A DNA stretch of 33,862 nucleotides from Micavibrio sp. (GTDB lineage Bacteria > Pseudomonadota > Alphaproteobacteria > Micavibrionales > CSBR16-224), in NCBI GenBank assembly GCA_027047045.1, contig JALTWL010000301.1:1-33862 (forward strand). The letters are read 5' to 3'. The notes beneath the pieces are model-generated. The model did not search any database. It worked only from the letters and a program-made list of their open reading frames with translations, and was not told where the DNA came from. Within the stretch, counting starts at the first letter, position 1. Each line of letters begins with the position of its first letter. Below are positions 15,501 to 22,133 of this stretch, piece by piece. The translations under genes and the position numbers were made by a program.

Positions 15501-16957
15501 TAATCGGCGAAACAGGTAATAATGTAATACATGATAATTTCACTGTTAATTTTGATACCGCCTTTGATAGCACTCCAATTTTTGTAGCTGATATGCAAAC
15601 TATTGATGGGGGCGATACGGCAAATACAGCCGGTATTTCTATCTCAACGACATCGGCTGTGATATTGATAGATGAAGAAACCTCCAGAGATGCAGAAATT
15701 GGACATACAACAGAAAATGTCGGCTATATAGCCTTAAATGCTGGTACATATACGGCCATAAACGATACTGTAAATGGTAGTGATACAATTAAGGGGGGCT
15801 CAGGTAATGATATATTATACGCCGATAGCAAAGTTGATAGTTCAATATCAACAGGAAATACAGCAAACCCCCTATCAGGCTTGATAATGTCTGACAATGC
15901 AGATGCTTACTGGGATTTATCAGAAATTACAGGAACTACAGCGGATAATCAAGGAAGTTTAGGGGCATCTGTTGATGGAAGAATTTACGGCTCTCCCAAT
16001 ATGGGGGCAACTAAATTATATACATCTGGTAGTACATCAATTGAATTTGATGGTATAAATGATGGTATTAGAATACCAGATAGTGTCGGCATTAACACTG
16101 CTAGTAAATATCCAGAACGCACAGTAGAGCTAGTCTTTAATGCCGATGATATAGATACACGGCAAGTTTTATACGAAGAAGGAGGCACAGTAAATGGTTT
16201 TACAATATATATAGACGGTGGCAGAGTTTATGTTACAGGTGAGGATGATGGTAATTGGGTTGATGCAAATATCAATGCGGAAATATCTGTAAATACAACT
16301 TACCATGTAGCTTTTGTATTTGACCAACCCAATAATAGCTTTACAGGGTATCTTAACGGGGTGAATATTGGTTCTGTTAGTGTTGGCAATCAGCCATTTC
16401 CTTCCCATGGTGCAGATATAGGTATAGGATATGCTCCCGATGGAGTACAATTTGCTGATGGTGAAAGTGGTGGTGGTGTATTTTTCTATTTTGATGGTAA
16501 AATTTCAGATGTTGCTCTTTATAACCAAGCTCTAACACAAAGCCAAATACAAGAACGTGCCAATATTGTAAAAGATATTTTCCCACCCGCAAGACCAATT
16601 GATGATACAATATATGGTGGGGACGGTTTTGACCAAATGTATGGTGGAGATGGTGGACGCGATGTATTTGTCTTTGAATCAGTAAGTGCTTTTAATAATA
16701 TTGATCAAATCAATGGTTTTGATGTGACAGAACAAGATGCACTGGATATAACAGACATACTTACTGGTTACGATCCTATTGCTGATAGTATAGCTGATTT
16801 TGTTCAAATCACAGAAAATGCTGGAAATAGCATAGTTGCCATTGATGCAAATGGTACTGTTGGAGGTAGCAACTATACAGATATGGTTCAAATAAATGGT
16901 GTAACAGACTTAAATGTAGAGGTAATGGAAATAAATTATAACTTAATAACCTCATAA
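12572..16957 (+). CDS. Giant RTX adhesin with C-type lectin and LamG-like domains, type I secreted
   Basis: A 1461-residue secreted calcium-binding protein. Domains by eye: a CBM36/60-like domain (1-115, PILEILINGAVV to NVRINGQLID); GGxGxD repeats (about 138-378); a C-type lectin-like domain (about 382-537) with E500-P501-N502 and W519-N520-D521, the mannose-type calcium-site wording; more repeats (545-590); a jelly-roll-like domain with ILEFEFKSTGEAEISGIGFD (597-743); repeats (750-793); two or three H-type-lectin-like repeats (798-1066, VRNVTNGGFEFQIDEYDYQDG); a LamG-like domain (1097-1330); and the VC_A0849-type secretion signal (1343-1461, DALDITDILTGYDP). It has no N-terminal signal peptide. 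Start is TTG at 12572: AAGGG lies 7 bases upstream and the paralogue's ATG aligns exactly there. Likely exported by the divergent TolC-ABC-HlyD genes; carbohydrate target unknown. Confidence 0.93.
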   Translation: MANSFYIIIEASSNYLSNAPILEILINGAVVKSATITTKTGTGSDNFTFLLDYPISDLSPSSISFRFNDNSVEGGRNITIENVRINGQLIDSADLSQQQLLQNDISNLNIPNNDHLFGRIDPTQADFDPVTITGTAGDDKLQAGIGDDVIDGGAGNDRIRGVHDDDAIDGGDGNDTIFGEAGNDIVIGGNGNDLIFGNAGDDILFGQADNDVLLGGAGNDVLNGGIGNDSAIGGAGDDIIFGEDGDDTLVGVSGNDILYGDAGNDTIAAGTGDDTMYGGDGADDIIAASGNDVAYGGIGNDFITADAGNDFVDGGADNDMVYGGTGNDQLEGGTGNDQVFGDSGNDIIDGEDGNDLIVGGVGSDNIAGGAGEDIIYGNGLDSVTISAILRSNAGLVYSEYTNSFYKLVTNAVDYYTASNAASVSLINGVKGSIVSITSAVENSIVQNIAAGNEIWLSATDSFAEGEWRWQGGIEDSKQFWQGDGSGGAVGNMYNNWNTGEPNDWGSGEDNAVMYTNGTWNDLNGITNNRFYVIEWEASLFSDDNATDFINGDAGNDIISGDGGNDTIYGGLGVDIIYGGLGDDTIYGAGKTNYTNPEFPDTSALSSYGGGQDAGGKVEIIDNGEGFSLEGNLWKKIPVNYNVTTDTILEFEFKSTGEAEISGIGFDNDNSISSSATFKLYGTQNWGISDFDNYNGSGNWQSYSINVGNYYTGTFSDLFFINDDDAGGVNSTDNSWFRNIKIYDATATDSGANTLNGNDGNDTIYGGSQDDIIYGDAGNDTLNGNDGRDIIYGDSISKVVTMEAGEIAVSQSNSSQWHSISFSSSITSPIVKMFGQDVTGDPFTLRVRNVTNGGFEFQIDEYDYQDGSTGLENISWFAVASGSYTLSNGTKIEAGTTTLENEITTNISFSDSFSSPIVFSQVMSDNEMTAVVTRNSNVNSNGFRVRMQEEEANPNLHSPETVGWIAMEAGGTAANGFLIGETGNNVIHDNFTVNFDTAFDSTPIFVADMQTIDGGDTANTAGISISTTSAVILIDEETSRDAEIGHTTENVGYIALNAGTYTAINDTVNGSDTIKGGSGNDILYADSKVDSSISTGNTANPLSGLIMSDNADAYWDLSEITGTTADNQGSLGASVDGRIYGSPNMGATKLYTSGSTSIEFDGINDGIRIPDSVGINTASKYPERTVELVFNADDIDTRQVLYEEGGTVNGFTIYIDGGRVYVTGEDDGNWVDANINAEISVNTTYHVAFVFDQPNNSFTGYLNGVNIGSVSVGNQPFPSHGADIGIGYAPDGVQFADGESGGGVFFYFDGKISDVALYNQALTQSQIQERANIVKDIFPPARPIDDTIYGGDGFDQMYGGDGGRDVFVFESVSAFNNIDQINGFDVTEQDALDITDILTGYDPIADSIADFVQITENAGNSIVAIDANGTVGGSNYTDMVQINGVTDLNVEVMEINYNLITS
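12983..13705 (+). repeat. Main RTX nonapeptide repeat block of the first RTX protein
   Basis: About 25 tandem units of nine codons with consensus GGxGNDxhx (h hydrophobic), each folding as half a calcium-binding beta-roll turn outside the cell. The nucleotide period is 27. The purine-rich Gly/Asn/Asp codons create long open frames on the opposite strand, which are not genes. Confidence 0.93.
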
Positions 16958-17005
16958 CAATAACCTCTTAATATATGGTTGGTAATCATACAGTCTTATA
17001 ATTTT

Positions 17006-17033
17006 TTTAACTTTTCTAATGTAAAATTATAGT
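17006..17033 (+). promoter_or_regulatory. Candidate promoter of the second RTX gene
   Basis: TTTAAC (17006-17011), 16 bases, then TATAGT (17028-17033), 42 bases before the ATG. It shares ACTTTTCTAAT and TAAAATTATA with the region before the first RTX gene, suggesting co-regulation or an origin by duplication. A TATAAT at 16997-17002 is an alternative. Confidence 0.35.
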
Positions 17034-17074
17034 TAGATGGTTGTATCTTAAATTTTTAATAATAGATATTTTTT

Positions 17075-20000
17075 ATGCCCAAATTTTATTTGACAATTCA
17101 AGCAAACGCTACTTACAGCTCCGACGCACCAGTTTTAGAAATACTAGTCAACGGTGCTGTTGTTGACAGCGCAACCATATTGTCAAACAGTAATAATTAC
17201 GTATTTTTACTAGACTATCCAGCTGGCACTAACTTCCCAAGCTCTCTTAGCGTTAGATTCAATGACGGTTCTTCTGAAGGTGGTAGAAGCATTTCTATTT
17301 TAGATTTTCAAGTAAACGGACAATCTGTTGATAGTACCGACCTTTCCACAAATTTTTTAACACAAAATCAATCAGCAATTTTAAATACCAATAATACTGA
17401 CCATTTATTTGGTAGAACAGAGCCAACACAAGCAGATTTAGGAACAGCAACAATTACTGGAACGGCGGGTGATGATAAACTAAATGGAACTATTCAAGAC
17501 GATATAGTTGATGGCAGTAGCGGTAATGATTATTTAAGAGGTGTGCAAGGTGATGATGCTATCAATGGAGGGACTGGCAATGACACCATATTTGGTGAAG
17601 ACGGTAATGATATAATAATTGGTGGTGCTGGCAATGATGTTATCTTTGGTAATGCAGGGGAAGACTTACTTTACGGTGGGCTAGATAATGATGTTTTAAT
17701 AGGTGGTTCTGGTAATGATGTTTTAAATGGTGGTTCTGGCAACGATAGCGCAATAGGTGGGGCTGGTGATGACATTATATTTGGTGAAGACGGCGATGAT
17801 ACACTAGTTGGGGCTACGGGTAATGATTATTTATATGGTGATGATGGAATTGACAGCCTAATTGGTGGGGCTGGTAACGATAATCTTTATGGTGGTTTGG
17901 GCAATGATACCTTAATAGGCGGCGCAGGAGTAGATACCATATATGGTGAAGATAACGATGACTTTATCATGGGTGACGCTGGTGACGATAACTTAAACGG
18001 CAATGGTGGAATTGACTTTATATATGGTGGCACAGGCAACGATACCATTAGTGGCGGTTCTGGCAATGATACCCTATATGGTGATGATGGAAATGACACT
18101 ATCAGTGGTGATACAGGCAATGATACCGTTGTCGGTGGGCTTGGTAGTGATACCTTAAATGGTGGTGATGGTATAGATTTAATTTATGGACAGGGGCTAG
18201 ATTCTTTTACGATTTCTAGTATATTGCGCTCTAATTCAAATATTGTCTTTTCTGAAGAAACTAATTCTTTTTACCAATTTGTCCAAACCACAGCGACTTT
18301 TAATGAAGCTAGAAATGGTGCAAGCTCTACCACATTAAATGGGATAGATGGGCATTTAGTTACAATTACCTCTCAAACAGAAAATGATTTCATAAATAAT
18401 CTGGTTGGAACAAATCAGATATGGATTAACGCCACAGATGCAAATAATGACGGGCAGTGGCAATGGGCGGCTGGCGATGAAGATGGTTTAGTATTCTGGG
18501 AAAGTGGTAATGCAGCAAATGGATTTTATACCAATTGGAATACGGGGCAACCAAATCTCTCAACAGGTGATAATGCTGTTACTATGTTAAGCGGTGGGCT
18601 TTGGGATGATTTAAGCTTTAGCACAGCAAATTTTTATGTAATAGAATGGGAACTAGGGAAATTTTCGGATGATAGTGCCGCAGATACTTTAAATGGTGAT
18701 AATGGCAATGATATTTTAACTGGTTATGGAGGTAATGATACTTATAATGGTGGCAATGGTTCTGACCAAATATATGGTGGTGCTGGCAATGATACTTTAA
18801 ATGGTGATGCTGGTGATGATTATATATATGATGCTGAGGGAAGTAATAATTTTAATGGTGGGGCTGGTAATGATTTACTTGACGCCAGATTCACAACAGC
18901 AACTGCCTCTATTGATGAGCAAATAGCCGATATTTTAGCTAATAATCCTGGGGTTACATATAGCTCTAATACGGGTAGTTTCTATAAATATGTATCTACT
19001 TCTACAGATTATCATTCAGCTCTTGCAGCTGCGAAATCTTCTACTATTAAAGGTGTGGCTGGATACCTAACTAACATAACCTCACAAACAGAGCAAGATT
19101 ATGTTTGGGGATTAACTGGTAGCAATAGCATTTGGGCAGGCGGTACAGATGCCAGTATTGAGGGAAATTGGGTATGGACAGATGGGGCAGAAGCAGGAAC
19201 ACAGTTTTGGTCTGGTGGACCTAGTGGCTCTGCCGTTGGTGGCATGTACACTAATTGGATATCAGGATATGAGCCGGGTGATTCTAATGATAACTATGAT
19301 TATTTTGTTTTACATGCTGGTAACTTAGGGAAATGGTATGCTGATTTTGGAACTGTAAATTACAATTATGTAATTGAGTGGAATGAAGATAATATTTTGG
19401 TAACTCCGACGGCTAGTTCTCCCTCGCAATCGGCAAATACTATGAATGGTGGCGATGGTAGCGATACAATTTACGGCGGCACTCAAAATGATACTATTAA
19501 CGGTGATAATGACAATGATTATCTATATGGCGAAGATGGCAATGATACAATAGATGGTGGTGCTGGCGCTGATATAATATATGGCGGTATTGGCAGTGAT
19601 AATATCACTGGTGGTACAGATAATGATACATTGTGGGCATCTGGTTTGGTTGAAGGAACGTCTGACTTAATTAGTGATGATAGCGCTACAAATACTGTCA
19701 GTGGTGGTATGGGTAACGATACAATACATGGTAGTGATGGCACTGATACCTTAAATGGTGGTGCTGGAAATGATATAATTTATTCTAATTCAAAGGCTGG
19801 GGTGGCAGCATACACGGTTGCTGATGCCTTGGCTGAAAATCCTAACGCTGTTTATAATTCTACAACAAATAGTTTTTATGAATATGTGGGGTCTTCTACA
19901 ACGCATAGTCTTGCATCATCTGCAGCGGCTTCTTCTACTTTAAATAATGTTGCCGGACATCTAATTAACATAACCTCGCAAACAGAGCAAGATTATGTTT

Positions 20001-20671
20001 GGAGCTTAACCGGTAGTAATAGTGTTTGGGCGGGTGGTACTGACTCTGTTATTGAAGGGGATTGGGTATGGACAGACGGAGTTGAAGCGGGAATACAATT
20101 TTGGTCTGGTGGACCTAGTGGCTCTGCCGTTGGTGGCATGTACACTAATTGGATAGCAGGATATGAGCCGGGTGATTCTGATGATAACTATGATTATTTT
20201 GTTTTGCATGCTGGCAACTTAGGGAAATGGTATGCTGATTTTGGAACTATGTATTACAACTATGTCATAGAATGGGACGGTGCAAATGTAATCACATCTG
20301 GCACTCCTGCATCTCAAACAATTTTAAGTGGTGGTGATGGGCTGGATAAAATGTATGGAGGCGCTGGAGCTGACACATTTTTATTTGAGGCAATATATGC
20401 ATATAACAATATAGATGAAATTTACAATTTTGATACAACCGATAAAGATGCGCTTGATATTTCTGATATTTTAAAAGGATATGATCCTGCAACTGACGTG
20501 ATTACAAACTGGGTGGAAATGAGAGATTCGGGAAGTAATACTATTGTTAATGTTGATAAAACAGGTAGCGGTCGTTTTGGAGCAAATACACAAATTGCCA
20601 CCTTATTCGGTGTAACTGGGCTTACAGATGAGGTATGGCTTGAAGATAATGGTAATTTAATTACCTCATAA
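17075..20671 (+). CDS. Giant RTX adhesin with three C-type lectin domains, type I secreted
   Basis: A 1198-residue paralogue of the preceding gene. It opens with the same CBM36/60-like domain (1-110). Then follow GGxGxD repeats (129-372), lectin 1 (376-526, with Q492-P493-N494, a galactose-type-like variant), repeats (530-605), lectin 2 (609-770), repeats (786-906), lectin 3 (907-1067) and the VC_A0849-type secretion signal (1079-1198, DALDISDILKGYDP), which ends LITS exactly like its paralogue. Lectins 2 and 3 are nearly identical in their second halves and have EPGDS in place of EPN/QPN. No signal peptide. It begins 117 bases after the first RTX stop, with its own possible promoter; no strong ribosome-binding site is visible. 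Likely a substrate of the adjacent type I system and a surface or matrix adhesin. Confidence 0.93.
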   Translation: MPKFYLTIQANATYSSDAPVLEILVNGAVVDSATILSNSNNYVFLLDYPAGTNFPSSLSVRFNDGSSEGGRSISILDFQVNGQSVDSTDLSTNFLTQNQSAILNTNNTDHLFGRTEPTQADLGTATITGTAGDDKLNGTIQDDIVDGSSGNDYLRGVQGDDAINGGTGNDTIFGEDGNDIIIGGAGNDVIFGNAGEDLLYGGLDNDVLIGGSGNDVLNGGSGNDSAIGGAGDDIIFGEDGDDTLVGATGNDYLYGDDGIDSLIGGAGNDNLYGGLGNDTLIGGAGVDTIYGEDNDDFIMGDAGDDNLNGNGGIDFIYGGTGNDTISGGSGNDTLYGDDGNDTISGDTGNDTVVGGLGSDTLNGGDGIDLIYGQGLDSFTISSILRSNSNIVFSEETNSFYQFVQTTATFNEARNGASSTTLNGIDGHLVTITSQTENDFINNLVGTNQIWINATDANNDGQWQWAAGDEDGLVFWESGNAANGFYTNWNTGQPNLSTGDNAVTMLSGGLWDDLSFSTANFYVIEWELGKFSDDSAADTLNGDNGNDILTGYGGNDTYNGGNGSDQIYGGAGNDTLNGDAGDDYIYDAEGSNNFNGGAGNDLLDARFTTATASIDEQIADILANNPGVTYSSNTGSFYKYVSTSTDYHSALAAAKSSTIKGVAGYLTNITSQTEQDYVWGLTGSNSIWAGGTDASIEGNWVWTDGAEAGTQFWSGGPSGSAVGGMYTNWISGYEPGDSNDNYDYFVLHAGNLGKWYADFGTVNYNYVIEWNEDNILVTPTASSPSQSANTMNGGDGSDTIYGGTQNDTINGDNDNDYLYGEDGNDTIDGGAGADIIYGGIGSDNITGGTDNDTLWASGLVEGTSDLISDDSATNTVSGGMGNDTIHGSDGTDTLNGGAGNDIIYSNSKAGVAAYTVADALAENPNAVYNSTTNSFYEYVGSSTTHSLASSAAASSTLNNVAGHLINITSQTEQDYVWSLTGSNSVWAGGTDSVIEGDWVWTDGVEAGIQFWSGGPSGSAVGGMYTNWIAGYEPGDSDDNYDYFVLHAGNLGKWYADFGTMYYNYVIEWDGANVITSGTPASQTILSGGDGLDKMYGGAGADTFLFEAIYAYNNIDEIYNFDTTDKDALDISDILKGYDPATDVITNWVEMRDSGSNTIVNVDKTGSGRFGANTQIATLFGVTGLTDEVWLEDNGNLITS
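17470..18190 (+). repeat. Main RTX nonapeptide repeat block of the second RTX protein
   Basis: About 25 nine-codon GGxGNDxhx units. A stretch at about 17750-17815 is close in nucleotide sequence to 13255-13320 of the first RTX gene (SAIGGAGDDIIFGEDGDD in both), showing shared descent or exchange between the genes. Confidence 0.92.
18901..20285 (+). repeat. Tandem duplication of a 298-codon lectin-RTX module
   Basis: Positions 18901 and 19795 start corresponding units offset by 894 bases (298 codons). The best-conserved part is exact for 57 bases (19205-19261 versus 20099-20155), and similarity stays high to the end of the lectin domain, while the first third is diverged. The second copy ends in the secretion signal instead of a further module. 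Confidence 0.9.
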
Positions 20672-20678
20672 CAACAAT

Positions 20679-21185
20679 CTATTGAAATACAGCATTTACC
20701 GTAAATTGACCTTGATAATCCCCACCAGTTGGGGACGCGCCAACCTGCAATGTTGCGCCAATTGGTACTGTTATAAATGGAAGTGATGTTGTATAAGTTG
20801 GACCATTTGCATCAGTTACTATATTAAAAGAAACAAGAGGCATAGTCTCAGTCCCCGCAGTTCTGGTTATTTGACTATTCGCAGGAACACTTATTTGTAT
20901 CAGCTGAAATGGAAAACTTTGCGATACGTTACAAGAGGCATTGTTAAATGGCGCCCCGCCAGTAGTTAGACAACCGCTAACACTACGATTTCCGCTTGGG
21001 GTTAAAACAGCTGTACTAGCCGCCCCACATGTAACTGTAAAATTACCAAATAACATAGGTTGCGGACAGCTAAGAACTTGAGCCTTAGCAATATTGGAAA
21101 GAGCAATATTAGAAAGCGCAATTGCAGATATGCTAACCGCTAAACCCAAAGGTAACTTTTTTAAAATTTTTTTATTCTTTTGCAT
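20679..21185 (-). CDS. DUF4402-like secreted, pilin-like protein
   Basis: A 168-residue exported protein. The signal peptide covers about residues 1-35 (KKILKKLPLGLAVSISAIAL, then IAKAQ as a likely cleavage site) and contains a doubled ALSNI unit. The mature part is a beta-rich domain with three or four cysteines and the terminal pattern PIGATLQVGASPTGGDYQGQFTV, typical of DUF4402 proteins, whose C-terminal strand resembles fimbrial subunits. The gene follows a PapD-like chaperone gene by 61 bases on the same strand, which supports a surface-fibre or coat role. No usher gene is visible. It converges with the second RTX gene with only 7 bases between stops. The family's exact function is unknown. 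Confidence 0.75.
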   Translation of the reverse strand: MQKNKKILKKLPLGLAVSISAIALSNIALSNIAKAQVLSCPQPMLFGNFTVTCGAASTAVLTPSGNRSVSGCLTTGGAPFNNASCNVSQSFPFQLIQISVPANSQITRTAGTETMPLVSFNIVTDANGPTYTTSLPFITVPIGATLQVGASPTGGDYQGQFTVNAVFQ

Positions 21186-21246
21186 CTATAAAATCCACTT
21201 ATATATTTAACAAAAATTATTTTTAAATTCAACTACTCAATTTTTA

Positions 21247-22059
21247 TTAAAAATTTACTTCTTTTCTTGCCCAAATTTTATTTGGTGAGTTATATTTTAT
21301 CGTTGATATATAAGCCAACTCTATTTTTTCACATTTATTTTTATGTTCATCTGTATCTGCAAAATTAAGAGAAACCTCTTTATTTGTTAGCTCTTTGTAA
21401 ACGGCAAGCCCATAAATCTCTTTAATGATTACTTTTTCCTTGCCTGTTAGGCAAGAAATTTTAATTTTACCATATATGCTTTTATTGCCCTCTCTGGTGA
21501 TATTAAATTTTAACTTATATTTGCCTGCATCAATATTAGTTAATGTTATATTTTTAATATCTACATCGGCGTTAAAGCTACCATATCTAATAAATACAGG
21601 ATTTATCATACCAACGACAGCATCTGCAGAAAAGTTAGTTTGTTTTTTATCATCGGGTACAGTTTGAACTAATATATGGCTTCTATATTCAATATTTTCT
21701 TCTATTTTTGCATTATTTTTTACAGATATTTTAACTTCTGCCTCTTTACCTGCGGGAATTGTTAAAAATTTAGGTGATATTTCAATAAAATCATCAGCCC
21801 AATTTACATTTTTTATATTTTCATCTATTGAAATTTTTTTTAATGTGCCTAATTTACCGTGCATATAGTAATGCACTAGCTCTATTTTATAGCTTTTCTC
21901 ACTATTGCTAGAATTTTTAATTGTCATTAAGGCTGTTTTATTTTTATCACTTAAAATAAGCCGATTACTTTCAACCGAAATTGCAAAAGACGACTTTGCC
22001 AATATGGCAAAAGACAACAAAAACACACTAAGTAAAATAATATAATATTTATTTTTCAT
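21247..22059 (-). CDS. PapD-like periplasmic (fimbrial-type) chaperone
   Basis: A 270-residue protein with a clear signal peptide (KYYIILLSVFLLSFAILAKSSFA, about residues 4-26). The mature N-terminal domain has the immunoglobulin-like pattern of pilus chaperones: VESNRLILSDKNKTALMTIKN, then FLTIPAGKEAEVKISV and YRSHILVQTVP, the region corresponding to the chaperone's subunit-binding strand. The second domain (about 145-270) is more divergent. It presumably holds beta-strand-incomplete subunits such as the DUF4402 product encoded next. It is transcribed divergently from the sulfotransferase gene across 74 bases that hold a shared palindrome. An alternative is a general surface-protein chaperone unrelated to pili. 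Confidence 0.75.
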   Translation of the reverse strand: MKNKYYIILLSVFLLSFAILAKSSFAISVESNRLILSDKNKTALMTIKNSSNSEKSYKIELVHYYMHGKLGTLKKISIDENIKNVNWADDFIEISPKFLTIPAGKEAEVKISVKNNAKIEENIEYRSHILVQTVPDDKKQTNFSADAVVGMINPVFIRYGSFNADVDIKNITLTNIDAGKYKLKFNITREGNKSIYGKIKISCLTGKEKVIIKEIYGLAVYKELTNKEVSLNFADTDEHKNKCEKIELAYISTIKYNSPNKIWARKEVNF

Positions 22060-22076
22060 TGCTTAAATTATCACTA

Positions 22077-22124
22077 TTTACACTAATATTGTGAATATTA
22101 TATACTCCATTTTATAAATTACAA
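22077..22124. promoter_or_regulatory. Overlapping divergent promoters with a shared palindrome
   Basis: Plus strand: TTTACA (22077-22082), 18 bases, TATACT (22101-22106), toward the sulfotransferase gene. Minus strand: TTGTAA (plus 22119-22124), 16 bases, TATAAT (plus 22097-22102), toward the chaperone gene. A perfect 17-bp inverted repeat, TAATATTGTGAATATTA (22084-22100), fills the plus-strand spacer and overlaps the minus-strand -10. A repressor bound there would block both genes. Confidence 0.45.
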
Positions 22125-22133
22125 GGAAGCTGT

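Noticed and set aside
20651-20665. Palindrome GGTAATTTAATTACC at the end of the second RTX gene
   Set aside because: It lies within the GNLIT coding sequence with a one-base centre and no T-run, so it is not a plausible terminator.
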